From positions 207,059-271,058 of the forward strand of contig DASXYL010000008.1 of the NCBI GenBank assembly GCA_036502575.1: a stretch of DNA of 64,000 nt, given 5' to 3'. Of this stretch, positions 16,284-25,316 are shown in pieces. Position 1 is the first letter of the stretch. Each line of letters starts with the position of its first letter. Made by a program: the position numbers and the translations under genes. The stretch is from DASXRA01 sp036502575. Its GTDB lineage: Bacteria > Actinomycetota > Actinomycetes > Mycobacteriales > Jatrophihabitantaceae. The notes below the pieces were generated by a model. It had not been told where the DNA came from and ran no database searches. It worked only from the letters and a program-made list of their open reading frames with translations.

Positions 16284-17419
16284 CGGGCGCGGGCCAGCGT
16301 CTGCTTCGCGATGACCAGTTGCTGGATCTGGCTGGTGCCCTCGTAGATCCGGAAGAGGCGGGCGTCGCGGTAGAAGCGTTCGACGGGGACACCTCGCATA
16401 TAGCCGGCGCCGCCGTGTACCTGCACGGCCCGATCGGCCACCCGGCTGACCATCTCGCTGCAGAAGTACTTGGCGCACGACGGGGCGAGGCGGCGGTCGG
16501 TGCCGTCGTCGAACGCGGTCGCCGAAGCGAGGATGAGCGCGCGCCCGGCCATCACGTCGGTCTGTGAATCGGCGATCATCGCCTGGATCAGCTGGAATTC
16601 CGCGATGGGATGGCCGCCCTGACGTCGTTGCAGCGCATAGCTGACCGTCTCGTCCAGCATCCGTTGCGCCAGGCCGACGCAGAGCGCCGCGATGTGCAGG
16701 CGGCCGTGGGCCAGGCACCGCATGGCTGTGCGGTGCCCCTCGCCGGCCACACCGATCAGGGCGTCCGCCGCAACCGCGACATCGGAGAGGTAGACCTCGG
16801 CCGTCCACGCGCCGTGCTGGCCCATCTTGGCGTCGCGGGGTCCGACCGTCAGCCCGGCCGTGCTCGCCTCGACGAGGAACACCGACACTGCACCCTGCGC
16901 GGCGCCGTCCGCGTGCCGAGCGAACACCATGAAGACGTCGGCCACCGGGGCGTTGGTGATGTAGCGCTTGGCCCCGTTGAGCAGATAACCGGAAGCGGTC
17001 GAGGTCGCCGTCGTTTCGAGGGCGGACGGATCCGAACCGGCGGCGTCCTCGGTGAGTGCGAACGCCGCCGTCCACTCGCCACTGGCCAGCTTCGGCAACC
17101 ACGTCTTGCGCTGCTCGTCGCTGGCGCCCTCCAGGAGCACGTGGCCGGCGATGCCGTTGTTCGTCCCGAACATCGAACGGAACGCCGGAGTCGTGTAGCC
17201 CAGCTCCATGACCAGGCGGGCCTCCTGGTGCATGGTGAGCCCGAGCCCGCCGTACTGCTCGGGAATCGCGAAGCCGAACAGCCCCATCGCGGCCGCCTCG
17301 TCCCGCAGGCCGGCCGGCATCTCGTCCGATTCGTCGATGGACGACTCGGCGGGGATCACCCGTTCCCGCACCAGCCGGCGCACCGTCGTCAGGACGGTCT
17401 CCAGATCAGCCTCGTCCAC
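16280..17419 (-). CDS. Acyl-CoA dehydrogenase
   Basis: 379 residues, typical short/medium-chain ACAD length; FAD-dependent alpha,beta-desaturation of an acyl-CoA. Seen: FAIPEQYGGLGL, TAAFALTEDAAGSDP, YITNAPVADVFMVFAR, a central RLHIAALCVGLAQRML, AVQVHGGAGYMRGVPVE, and IYEGTSQIQQ with the catalytic Glu. It is a complete, catalytically competent member. It follows the ACAD at 17432-18736 by 12 bp; with that unusual partner it may form a heteromeric enzyme, as in actinobacterial steroid beta-oxidation (inference). Confidence 0.95.
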   Translation of the reverse strand: MDEADLETVLTTVRRLVRERVIPAESSIDESDEMPAGLRDEAAAMGLFGFAIPEQYGGLGLTMHQEARLVMELGYTTPAFRSMFGTNNGIAGHVLLEGASDEQRKTWLPKLASGEWTAAFALTEDAAGSDPSALETTATSTASGYLLNGAKRYITNAPVADVFMVFARHADGAAQGAVSVFLVEASTAGLTVGPRDAKMGQHGAWTAEVYLSDVAVAADALIGVAGEGHRTAMRCLAHGRLHIAALCVGLAQRMLDETVSYALQRRQGGHPIAEFQLIQAMIADSQTDVMAGRALILASATAFDDGTDRRLAPSCAKYFCSEMVSRVADRAVQVHGGAGYMRGVPVERFYRDARLFRIYEGTSQIQQLVIAKQTLARAR

Positions 17420-17431
17420 GAATCCTCCTAG

Positions 17432-18736
17432 TCAGCCGCGAGGCAGGTCGCGCCAGGGCTTGCCGCGCCACGGATCGACGTCCTTCGGGAGTCCCAGAAC
17501 CCGTTCGGCCAGGACGTTCTTGTTCACCTCGGTCGTCCCACCCTCGATGGTGTTGGCGCGACTGCGCAACATCCCCCGGACCTCCGCCGGCATGCTGGCC
17601 GCGTAGTCGTCGGGATCGGCCGGATCGCCGGGCCAGGCCGTCCCGGCCGCACCGAGCAGGTCGGCGGCGGCGGCCTGCACCCGCTGGTTGAGATCCGCGC
17701 CGTGCACCTTGCCGATGGAGCTCTCCGGCCCCGGCGGGCGCCCGCTCGCGATCCGGGCCCGAACCCGCTGGTTCGTCCACGCGCGCACCTGCTCCTCACA
17801 CCAGAGGCGAACGAGACGCTCCCGAACGGCCGGCTCGCTCCAGCTGCCCGGAAGGCCGTCGGCGGCGCGGCGGCGCGCCAGCCGGATGAGGTGCGCCGTG
17901 CTGGCCCCGCCGATCCGGTCGACCCCGCCCGAACCCGCCCCGGACACCATCTGCCGCTCGCCGCTCAGCGTCGCCTGGGCGACCCGCCAACCACCACCGA
18001 CCTCGCCGACGCGCTGGGAGTCCGGGATCCGCGCGCCGTCGATGAAGACCTGGAAGAACTCCGCCTCTCCCCCCAGGTGGGGCAGCGGCCGGACCTCGAC
18101 GCCGGGCTGGCGCATCTGCAGCAGGAAGTAGGTGATGCCCTGGTGCTTCGGCAGATCGGGGTCGGTGCGGGCGAGCAGGACGGCGAAGTCGGCGCGGTCG
18201 GCCCAGGTCGTCCACACCTTCTGGCCGGTGATCACCCACTCGTCACCGTCCGGCTCGGCACGCGTCGACAGGGACGCGAGATCGCTTCCGGACCCGGGCT
18301 CGCTGAACAGCTGGCACCAGATCTCGTCGGCCCGCACGATCGGCGGCAGGAACCGCTTGCGCTGCGGGTCGGATCCGTGGGCGAAGAGCGCGGGCGCGGC
18401 GAGGTTGAGGCCCAGCGGATTGAGCCGCGGCAGGTGATATTTGCTCGTCACGCCCTCGACGGCGCGCACCGTCTCGCGGCCCCAGGCCAGCCCGCCGTAG
18501 TCGACATCCCAGCCGGGAGCGACCAGGCCCGAGCGCCCGTAGACGGGGTACCAGTCGCGGTACTCCTCGGCCGTGCGGACGGTTCGAACCGCCGCCGGTC
18601 CGCCGCGCTCGGCCGCCTCGCGCCAGGCCGGGGGAACCGATCGGTCCAACCACGCCCGCACCGCGGCGACCGCTGCGTCCGGGGACGTTTGCGCGCCGGC
18701 CTGTTCGGCGAGCTCCGGATCATGCGGTTCCGGCAC
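17432..18736 (-). CDS. Acyl-CoA dehydrogenase (FadE17/long-chain-like)
   Basis: 434 residues. FAD-dependent acyl-CoA dehydrogenase: GDVDYGGLAWG-like segment near residue 80, FSEPGSGSDLASLSTRA, VWTTWADRADFAVLLAR, GGWRVAQATLSGERQM, and a C-terminus NTIEGGTTEVNKNVLAERVL. Start: GTG at 18736 has GAAGGGG 6 nt upstream and lies 17 bp inside the crotonase gene; the frame remains open further upstream but without support. Second gene of the operon. The C-terminal 'IEGGTTEVNKN' resembles the FAD/partner-contact segment of this branch. Confidence 0.92.
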   Translation of the reverse strand: MPEPHDPELAEQAGAQTSPDAAVAAVRAWLDRSVPPAWREAAERGGPAAVRTVRTAEEYRDWYPVYGRSGLVAPGWDVDYGGLAWGRETVRAVEGVTSKYHLPRLNPLGLNLAAPALFAHGSDPQRKRFLPPIVRADEIWCQLFSEPGSGSDLASLSTRAEPDGDEWVITGQKVWTTWADRADFAVLLARTDPDLPKHQGITYFLLQMRQPGVEVRPLPHLGGEAEFFQVFIDGARIPDSQRVGEVGGGWRVAQATLSGERQMVSGAGSGGVDRIGGASTAHLIRLARRRAADGLPGSWSEPAVRERLVRLWCEEQVRAWTNQRVRARIASGRPPGPESSIGKVHGADLNQRVQAAAADLLGAAGTAWPGDPADPDDYAASMPAEVRGMLRSRANTIEGGTTEVNKNVLAERVLGLPKDVDPWRGKPWRDLPRG

Positions 18737-19469
18737 GGCGAACCCCTTCGGTGACGTCACGTGCGGTCGTTGCGGCCAGTTGCCGAGCCGAGCTCGTGCC
18801 CATCTCGGTAACCGCCCACAACGCGCGCTTGTAGATCTGGACGACGCGGGGGTCGGCGGTCGCGATCGACTCACCGATCCGTTGCGCCGTCGCCTCGAGA
18901 TCGCCGGGCTCGACGACCTCGCTGACCAGGCCGAGCTGTAAGGCTCGGGCGGCGTCGAGGCGTTCGTGCCGGCCGACGAGCACCAGCCGAGCGGCGATCG
19001 CCGCGGGGATTCGCCGCGACAGCCCAACGGCCTCCCAGGCGCTCGCCTGGCCGACGCTCACGTGCGGATCGAGGAACGACGCCGCCGTCGAGGCGATCAC
19101 GATGTCGGCGTCGACGACGAAGTGCAAGCCACCGCCCGCGCAGACCCCGTTGACGGCCGCGATGACCGGGGTCTGCACGCCCAGGTGCCAGCCGGTCAAC
19201 TGAAGGTCGGCGTCCCGGGTCCGGCGACTGGCCTCGCGCAGGCTGGCCGGGTCGTGCGCCAGCGCGGCCAGGTCCAGGCCGGTCTGGAACGCCCGGCCGC
19301 GCCCCGTGACCACGATGGCGCCGATGTCGGGGTCGGCGTCCAACTCCCGCCAGGCGAGCGGCAGCGAGGCCAGCACGGCCGCATCCATCGCATTGGCGGC
19401 CTGCGGGCGGTCGAAGATCAGCCAGCCCACCGGGCCGCGGCGCTCGATCGCCAGTCCGGCCGACGTCAC
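18720..19469 (-). CDS. Crotonase-family protein with both catalytic Glu replaced by His
   Basis: About 249 residues with all crotonase landmarks: GWLIFDRPQAANAM, FQTGLDLAALAHD, TPVIAAVNGVCAGGGLH. Canonical hydratases have GGGCE and QPEI; here these read GGGLH and DPHV, so both general acid/base glutamates are histidines. The paralogue at 25317-26120 has the same changes, which argues for a conserved, different chemistry or a CoA-binding role. Start: GTG at 19469 has GGAAGGG 8 nt upstream; a GTG three codons earlier is too close. First gene of the minus-strand operon, divergent from the hot-dog gene at 19549. Confidence 0.9.
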   Translation of the reverse strand: MTSAGLAIERRGPVGWLIFDRPQAANAMDAAVLASLPLAWRELDADPDIGAIVVTGRGRAFQTGLDLAALAHDPASLREASRRTRDADLQLTGWHLGVQTPVIAAVNGVCAGGGLHFVVDADIVIASTAASFLDPHVSVGQASAWEAVGLSRRIPAAIAARLVLVGRHERLDAARALQLGLVSEVVEPGDLEATAQRIGESIATADPRVVQIYKRALWAVTEMGTSSARQLAATTARDVTEGVRRAGTA

Positions 19470-19490
19470 GGCAGCCACCCTTCCCCTTGC

Positions 19491-19514
19491 GATAGCTAGA
19501 AGTTATAAGATAGC
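19491..19514 (+). promoter_or_regulatory. Direct repeat GATAGC-N12-GATAGC with TAAGATAGC element
   Basis: GATAGC at 19491-19496 and 19509-19514. The second is part of TAAGATAGC, 35 nt before the hot-dog gene and inside the divergent promoter of the crotonase operon. The same 18-nt spacing (GATAGA/GATAGC) recurs at 40584-40607 and 42791-42814. TAAGAT could also be a -10 hexamer. Confidence 0.5.
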
Positions 19515-19548
19515 AAAGAAAGAAACCGCTCCACGGAATGGACGGACG

Positions 19549-20823
19549 ATGGCGTCTGCACAGCACGTCGACGAAGCGCGCATCACCGACGAGGGGATCG
19601 CGAAGCTGCGCCAACGCATCGGCATCGCCCAGCCCAACCCCGTGCCGCCGCACTACTACCAGCCCGGCGCGGACGCCTTCCGCATCGTCGCTCGGTCCTA
19701 CGGCGACGACAACCCGCTGTGGTGCGACCCGGCCTACGCAACGCGGTCGCGATGGGGCGCACCCCTCGCGCCCCCTCCCCTCGTCGGCGGGGACAGCCTC
19801 ATCGGCGAGGACGTGCTCACCGACGCCGACCTGGCCCGCCAGCACGAATTGAAGGGCGATCCGCTGCGCGGCGTGCATGCCTTCTACGCGGCCAGCGAAC
19901 GGGAGTGGTGGGCGCCGCTGCGCGCGGATCAGGCCGTCCGACGGCGTAACGCGCTCGTGGCCGTCCTGGACAAGCCGAGCGAGTTCAGCGGCCGGGCGGC
20001 GCACGAGTGGACCGCGCACGTGTTCCAGGACGCGACCGGGCAACTGCTCGCCGGTCAGTACCGCCTCATGGTCCGCACCGAACGCACCGAGGCCCGCAGC
20101 CGCCAGAAGTACGCCGACGTCGTGGTCGAGCCTTGGGCCGAGAGCGACCTGGACGCGGTCGACGAGCGGTACGCGGCCGAGGCGCCCCGGGGCGCCGATC
20201 CGCGGTGGTTCGAGGACGTCGACGAGGGCGACGAGATCTCCCCGATGGTCAAGGGGCCGCTCACCGTGACCGACATGGTGTGCTGGCACGTGGGCATGGG
20301 CATGGGCATCTACGGCGTCGCCCCGTTGCGCCTCGGATGGCGCAACCGCCGCCGCATCCCGCGCTTCTACCAGCGTGACGAGCTCGGCGCGTGGGACGTG
20401 ATGCAGCGGGTGCATTGGGATCCCGAGTTCGCCCGCCGCTCGGGGAACCCGACCACGTTCGACTACGGCCGGATGCGGGAGACCTGGCTGATTCATCTGT
20501 GCACCGACTGGATGGGCGACGATGCCTGGCTGTGGCGACTGCGGGTGGAGTTCCGCAAGTTCAACTACGTCGGCGACGTGCAGTGGCTCGGTGGACGGAT
20601 CACCCGCAAATACCTGCTCGAGGGATCGGACGGGCAGCGACCGGCGGTCGACCTCGAGCTGTGGGCCCGTAACCAGCGCGGTGAGGTGACCGCCCCCGCG
20701 ACGGCAACGATCCTGCTGCCCAGCCGCGAGCACGGGCCGGTGCGCCTGCCCCGACCGGTCGGTGACGCCACCGATCTGGCCGGCGCGCTGGACGCGTCGA
20801 TCGACCGATTCAGCCGGGAGTAA
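19549..20823 (+). CDS. Double hot-dog (MaoC/FAS1-DH-like) dehydratase-type protein
   Basis: 424 residues. N-terminal half has the FAS1-DH/MaoC N-domain pattern: HYYQPGADAFRIVARSYGDD, SRWGAPLAPPPLVGG, LHGVxAF-like GVHAFYAASEREWW, and KYADVVVEPWAE. C-terminal half (from about residue 220) starts FEDVDEGDEISPMVKGPLT and contains TDMVCWHVGMGMG. A two-hot-dog hydratase/dehydratase acting on an enoyl- or 3-hydroxyacyl-CoA is the likely role. The canonical MaoC D-x-N-x-x-H motif is not evident, so activity is uncertain. First gene of a coupled operon with a CoA-transferase and an ACAD. Confidence 0.82.
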   Translation: MASAQHVDEARITDEGIAKLRQRIGIAQPNPVPPHYYQPGADAFRIVARSYGDDNPLWCDPAYATRSRWGAPLAPPPLVGGDSLIGEDVLTDADLARQHELKGDPLRGVHAFYAASEREWWAPLRADQAVRRRNALVAVLDKPSEFSGRAAHEWTAHVFQDATGQLLAGQYRLMVRTERTEARSRQKYADVVVEPWAESDLDAVDERYAAEAPRGADPRWFEDVDEGDEISPMVKGPLTVTDMVCWHVGMGMGIYGVAPLRLGWRNRRRIPRFYQRDELGAWDVMQRVHWDPEFARRSGNPTTFDYGRMRETWLIHLCTDWMGDDAWLWRLRVEFRKFNYVGDVQWLGGRITRKYLLEGSDGQRPAVDLELWARNQRGEVTAPATATILLPSREHGPVRLPRPVGDATDLAGALDASIDRFSRE

Positions 20824-20826
20824 CAC

Positions 20827-22017
20827 GTGGTACAGGTACCCCCACCGCTGGACGGCGTTCTCGTCGTGGCGATGGAACAGGCCGTCGCGGCCCCGTTCGC
20901 GACGCGCCAGCTGGCCGATCTCGGCGCGCGGGTGATCAAGGTCGAGCGTCCGGACGGCGGTGACTTCGCTCGGCAGTTCGACACGCTGGCCAGTGGCCTC
21001 GGCGCGCACTTCACGTGGCTGAACCGCAGCAAGGAGTCGCTGACCCTGGACGTCAAGACCCCGAGCGGGCACGCCGTCCTGCTCGATCTGCTCGCCCGCG
21101 CCGACGTCTTCGTGCACAACCTCGCGCCCGGGGCGGCGGCCGCGTTGCAGGTCGACGGGGCGACGCTGACCGAACGGCAGCCGAGGCTGATCGCCTGCGA
21201 GATCTCCGGATACGGGGCCGGCGGGCCCTACGCCGACCGCCGGGCCTACGACATGCTCGTCCAGTCCGAGGCGGCCGTGGTCACCGTGACCGGCAGCGTC
21301 GACGAGCCGATCAAGCCCGGGATCGCGGTAGCCGACATCGCGGCCGGCTGCTACGCCTACTCGTCGGTGCTCGCGGCGTTGCTCTCCCGGCACCGCACCG
21401 ACCGCGGTTGCGTCCTGGACGTGGCCATGCTCGACGCGGTCGCCGAGTGGATGGGCTACCCGCTGACCGTCACCGCGCACGGGGGCACGCCGTCGCTCGG
21501 CCGGGGCATGAGCCACCCGGCGATCGCCCCCTACGACGCGTACCGGACCGTCGACGGTCAGCGGGTCGTGCTCAGCGTGCAGAACGACCGGGAGTGGGGC
21601 CGGCTGGCCGCCCTCGTCCTCGGCCGCCCTGACCTCGCGACCAGCGAGAAGTACGCCACCAACGCGGCCCGGGTACGCAATCGGCCCGCCGTGGACGACC
21701 TGATCACCGAGGTGCTCGGCCGACTGTCCCTGGACGCAGCGGTCGCCGTGTTGACCGGCGCGGGCATCGCCTGCGCCCGGATCAACACCGTCGAGAAGCT
21801 CGCCGCGCATCCGCAGCTGACCGAGCGCGGACGATGGGCGACGATCGATTCGCCGGTCGGGGCGATTCCGACACTGCTGCCGCCGGGGATCAGCTCGACC
21901 TGGAGTACCCCCTTGGCGCCGATCCCGGCCCTCGGCGAACACACCGACGCAGTCCTGCGCGAGCTCGGGCGCACCGACACCGAGATCCGGCAACTCCACG
22001 ACACGGGGGCGGTATGA
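20827..22017 (+). CDS. CaiB/BaiF family CoA-transferase
   Basis: 396 residues, class III CoA-transferase: TRQLADLGARVIKVERPDGG, FTWLNRSKESLTLDVK, CEISGYGAGGPYADR, AYDMLVQSEAAVV with the catalytic Asp, and a C-terminal GEHTDAVLRELG. GTG start 3 nt after the upstream stop. It overlaps the next gene's ATG (ATGA at 22014-22017). Likely transfers CoA between a pathway acid and an acyl-CoA donor. Confidence 0.94.
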   Translation: MVQVPPPLDGVLVVAMEQAVAAPFATRQLADLGARVIKVERPDGGDFARQFDTLASGLGAHFTWLNRSKESLTLDVKTPSGHAVLLDLLARADVFVHNLAPGAAAALQVDGATLTERQPRLIACEISGYGAGGPYADRRAYDMLVQSEAAVVTVTGSVDEPIKPGIAVADIAAGCYAYSSVLAALLSRHRTDRGCVLDVAMLDAVAEWMGYPLTVTAHGGTPSLGRGMSHPAIAPYDAYRTVDGQRVVLSVQNDREWGRLAALVLGRPDLATSEKYATNAARVRNRPAVDDLITEVLGRLSLDAAVAVLTGAGIACARINTVEKLAAHPQLTERGRWATIDSPVGAIPTLLPPGISSTWSTPLAPIPALGEHTDAVLRELGRTDTEIRQLHDTGAV

Positions 22018-23129
22018 CCAGCGGCGTCGTGTCGGCCGAGGACACCGAGCTGCTCCGGTCGACCGTGCGCGACGCGTTCGGCGAGTTGAGCCGGCCGGGC
22101 GACGTCCGCCGGCTGATGGCGACGGCGGCGGGCTGGGACCACGACGTCTGGTCCCGGCTGGCCGGCGAGCTGGGCCTGCCGGGACTCATGCTGTCAGCCG
22201 CCCACGGCGGCGCCGGGTTCAGCCGGGCCGAACTCGCCGTCGTCATGGAAGAGGCCGGCGCGACGATGCTGTGCGCGCCGTTGTTCGCGACGGCCGCGCT
22301 TGCCGTCCCGCTGCTGCTCGCGTGCGCCGACGAGGAAGCGTTGTCCCGTTATGGCCCGGATATCAGTGCCGGTCGGTTGACGGCAACCGTTGCCCTGGCC
22401 GAGGACGACGGGCGCTGGAGCGTGGACGAGCTGCGGACCACGGCACGCCGAGGCGGTGACGGCTGGGTCGTCGACGGGGTGAAGAACTACGTGGTCGACG
22501 GTGCGACCGCGGGCCTCGTCCTCGTGGTGGCGACCACCGAGGGCGGCCCGGCGGTGTTCGCCGTCGACGCCGCTGCTCCCGGGTTGCGACGCGAGCAGCT
22601 GGTCACACTCGACCAGACCCGCAAGCAGGCCCGGCTCACGTTCGAGCGCACCCCGGCCGTCGCCGTCGGCCCGGCGGCCGCGGCCGGTGCGATCGACCGC
22701 GCGAGCGACGTGTCCCGGGCGCTGCTCGCCGCCGAGCAGACCGGCGGTGCGTCGCGTTGCCTGGACCTGACCGTGGAGTATGCGAAGACCCGGATCCAGT
22801 TCGCCCGGCCGATCGGCAGCTTCCAGGCCGTCAAGCAGCGGCTGGCCGAGATGCTCATCCAGGTCGAATCAGCCCGCTCGGCCGCGTACGCGGCGGCCGC
22901 CTCCGGTGATGATCTCGCTCGCGTCGCCCGCATCGCGGCGATCACGTGTACCGACGCCTACAACTGGGTCAGCGCTCAGACGATCCAGCTCCACGGGGGC
23001 ATCGGGTTCACCTGGGAACACGACGCGCACCTCTACTTCAAGCGGGCCCGCGCGAGCGGCCAGCTGCTGGGCACGCCCGGCGATCACATCGCCGCCCTGG
23101 CCAAGCAGCTGGACGCCGAAGCGGGCTGA
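22014..23129 (+). CDS. Acyl-CoA dehydrogenase family protein, atypical
   Basis: 371 residues. ACAD fold is clear: LGLPGLMLSAAHGGAGFSRA, GGDGWVVDGVKNYVVDGATA, YAKTRIQFARPIGSFQAVKQ, TIQLHGGIGFTWEHDAHLYF. The C-terminus reads LYFKRARASGQLLG, where many ACADs have the catalytic Glu (YEGT). This matches the subunit type that pairs with a second ACAD in actinobacterial sterol side-chain dehydrogenases, or that uses a Glu elsewhere (AAEQTGGA, residue about 240). Coupled to the CoA-transferase by ATGA. Confidence 0.9.
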   Translation: MTSGVVSAEDTELLRSTVRDAFGELSRPGDVRRLMATAAGWDHDVWSRLAGELGLPGLMLSAAHGGAGFSRAELAVVMEEAGATMLCAPLFATAALAVPLLLACADEEALSRYGPDISAGRLTATVALAEDDGRWSVDELRTTARRGGDGWVVDGVKNYVVDGATAGLVLVVATTEGGPAVFAVDAAAPGLRREQLVTLDQTRKQARLTFERTPAVAVGPAAAAGAIDRASDVSRALLAAEQTGGASRCLDLTVEYAKTRIQFARPIGSFQAVKQRLAEMLIQVESARSAAYAAAASGDDLARVARIAAITCTDAYNWVSAQTIQLHGGIGFTWEHDAHLYFKRARASGQLLGTPGDHIAALAKQLDAEAG

Positions 23130-23244
23130 GCGGCGCCCAGCATCCCGGCCAGCCATCCCCGCGACTTTGCACCTGGGATCGACGCTGGGAGCCGCCGTTC
23201 ACCAGGAGATTGCGTCGATCTCAGATGCAGAGTCGGGGGTTTGC

Positions 23245-24057
23245 CTACCGGCCGGTGAAGCGGGGTTCCCGCTTCTGGACGAAGGCCGACATACCCTCGC
23301 GGAAGTCGGGGCTGCGCGAGGACAGTTCCATCGCGAAGGCTTCGTTGGACAGGTGGTCCTTCAGCGGCTGCTCCGAACCGGAGTTGATCAGCCACTTGAT
23401 CAGACCGAGCGCCACCGTCGGGCCGTCGGCGAGTCGCGCGCCCAGCTCGGCGGCCGTCGCCGTGACCTCCTCATCGGGCACGCACTCGTGCACGATCCCC
23501 CACTCGGCTGCCTCCTCGCCGGACAACCGCTTGCCCAGCATGAGCAGTTGCCGCGCCCGCAACGGGCCCACGACGCGGGGCAACAGCCAGCTCGCGCCGC
23601 CGTCCGGGGTCATGCCCCGCTGGCTGAACGGTTCCCACAGCGTGGCTGTCGAACTCGCCACGACGAAGTCGCTGGCCAGCAGCAGCTGCATCCCGATGCC
23701 GACCGCGTAGCCGCGTACGCCGGCGACCACCGGCACCTGCAGTTCGCACAGCAGGGGGACGAGGCGGTGGGCCTGCGCGGGGAGCCGACGCTGGATTGCG
23801 CCCACCCGCGGCCGATCGCCGCCGGCCGCATTGCGGCCCACGATGTCGAAGCCGCTGCAGAAGTGTTCGCCGGCGCCGGAGATGAGTAGCGCCCGGACCT
23901 GCTCGTCGGTCTGCGCCAGCTGCACGGCCTCCACGAACGCGGCGACGCTCTCGTCGTTCAGCGCATTACGTTGATCCGGATTGCTGATCGTCACGCGCAG
24001 AACGCCCCCGTCCAGGTGGACGGCCAGGCCCGGCGCTTGCGGATAGACAGCGGTCAC
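23245..24057 (-). CDS. Enoyl-CoA hydratase/isomerase family protein (PaaG-like)
   Basis: 270 residues. Crotonase landmarks: LRVTISNPDQRNALND, HFCSGFDIVGRNAAG, VPVVAGVRGYAVGIGMQ, and TPDGGASWLLPRVVG. The TPDGG Asp with SWLLPR is typical of PaaG-like Delta3,Delta2-enoyl-CoA isomerases and oxepin-CoA enzymes, while the GGGCE Glu is Gln (GIGMQ). An isomerase is therefore likelier than a hydratase. GTG start at 24057. It is divergent from the thiolase at 24109, and convergent with the ACAD gene after 115 bp that hold no gene. Confidence 0.9.
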   Translation of the reverse strand: MTAVYPQAPGLAVHLDGGVLRVTISNPDQRNALNDESVAAFVEAVQLAQTDEQVRALLISGAGEHFCSGFDIVGRNAAGGDRPRVGAIQRRLPAQAHRLVPLLCELQVPVVAGVRGYAVGIGMQLLLASDFVVASSTATLWEPFSQRGMTPDGGASWLLPRVVGPLRARQLLMLGKRLSGEEAAEWGIVHECVPDEEVTATAAELGARLADGPTVALGLIKWLINSGSEQPLKDHLSNEAFAMELSSRSPDFREGMSAFVQKREPRFTGR

Positions 24058-24108
24058 CCAGTTAGTATAAAGATTAACGGATAGCGGTGGATGGGATGGT
24101 GCGGCGAG

Positions 24109-25308
24109 ATGCGCGATGCGGTTATCTGCGAGCCCCTTCGGACGCCGGTGGGGCGCTACGGCGGCGTCCTGCGGGATGTGAGCGCCGCGGCGCTGGCCGC
24201 GAGCACCATCGCAGCACTCATGGAGCGAACGGCGGTCGACCCCGTCGAGATCGACGACGTCCTGCTCGGCCAGTGCTACCCGAACGGTGAGGCGCCGTCG
24301 ATCGGCCGGGTCGCGGCCCTGGACGCCGGCCTACCCGTCGAGACGCCGGGCCTGCAGCTGGACCGCCGATGCGGATCGGGACTGCAGGCCGTCCTCAACG
24401 CGGCCATGCAGGTACAGACCGGCGTCAGCGACGTCGTGATCGCCGGCGGCGTCGAGAGCATGAGCCAGGTCGAGTTCTACGCCACCGGGCTGCGCTGGGG
24501 CGTCCGCGCGCCGGCGATCGAGCTGCACGATCGGCTGGCGCGAGGACGCGTCACCGCGGGCGGTGAACGCTATCCCGTACCCGGGGGCATGGTGGAGACC
24601 GCCGAGAACCTGCGCCGCGAGTACCGGATCAGCCGCACCGAGCAGGACGAGTTCGCGCTCCGATCCCATCAGCGCGCCGTCGCAGCTGCGCAGGCCGGCC
24701 GATTCGCCGACGAGATCGTCCCGATCACCACCAAGGACGCCGTCGAGGTGAGCGTCGACGAGCACCCGCGCGCCGACGCCAACCTGCCGGCCCTCGGCCG
24801 GTTGCGTCCGGTGATGGCGTCCGACCCGGACTCGACGGTGACGGCCGGAAATGCCAGCGGGCAGAACGACGGGGCTTCGGCCTGCCTGGTCACGCATCCG
24901 GAGAAGGCCGCCGAACTGGGCCTGCGACCCCTCGCTCGGCTGGTCAGCTGGGCGGTCGCCGGAGTGCCGCCCCACCTGATGGGCATCGGCCCGGTGCCGG
25001 CGACCGCCCGGGCCCTCGACCGCGCCGGCCTGGCGATGTCGGATCTGGATCTCATCGAGCTGAACGAGGCCTTCGCCGCGCAGGTACTGGCGGTTACCCG
25101 GGATTGGAAGTTCGGCGAGGCCGATTTCGAGCGCCTGAACGTCAACGGCTCCGGAATCTCGCTCGGCCATCCGGTCGGAGCCACGGGCGGACGGATCCTC
25201 GCGACCATGCTGCGTGAGCTGGATCGCCGCGAGGGCCGCTACGCCCTGGAGACGATGTGCATCGGCGGCGGGCAAGGGCTGGCGGCGATTTTCGAGCGGA
25301 CGGGGTGA
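24109..25308 (+). CDS. Acetyl-CoA C-acyltransferase (thiolase)
   Basis: 399 residues, classical degradative thiolase: nucleophile Cys in LDRRCGSGLQAVLNA, VIAGGVESMSQ, NASGQNDGAS, LNEAFAAQ, GSGISLGHPVGATGGRI with the catalytic His, and METMCIGGGQG-like TMCIGGGQGLAA with the second Cys. All catalytic residues are present. It cleaves a 3-ketoacyl-CoA to acetyl- or propionyl-CoA. ATG at 24109 chosen as the start of the conserved MRDAVICEPLRTPVG; an earlier ATG at 24091 is possible. Followed 8 bp later by a crotonase gene, and preceded by AAAGATTAACGGATAGC. Confidence 0.95.
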   Translation: MRDAVICEPLRTPVGRYGGVLRDVSAAALAASTIAALMERTAVDPVEIDDVLLGQCYPNGEAPSIGRVAALDAGLPVETPGLQLDRRCGSGLQAVLNAAMQVQTGVSDVVIAGGVESMSQVEFYATGLRWGVRAPAIELHDRLARGRVTAGGERYPVPGGMVETAENLRREYRISRTEQDEFALRSHQRAVAAAQAGRFADEIVPITTKDAVEVSVDEHPRADANLPALGRLRPVMASDPDSTVTAGNASGQNDGASACLVTHPEKAAELGLRPLARLVSWAVAGVPPHLMGIGPVPATARALDRAGLAMSDLDLIELNEAFAAQVLAVTRDWKFGEADFERLNVNGSGISLGHPVGATGGRILATMLRELDRREGRYALETMCIGGGQGLAAIFERTG

Positions 25309-25316
25309 CGGCGTCG

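Noticed and set aside
18871..21999. 1042-codon open frame on the minus strand
   Set aside because: Antisense to clear crotonase, hot-dog and CoA-transferase genes; composition is Arg/Gly/His rich with no domain. A product of GC-rich codon bias.
23130..23244. ATCGACGC/GCGTCGAT inverted repeat as a terminator
   Set aside because: The loop is 26 nt and the arms only 8 bp; too weak to call between the convergent genes.
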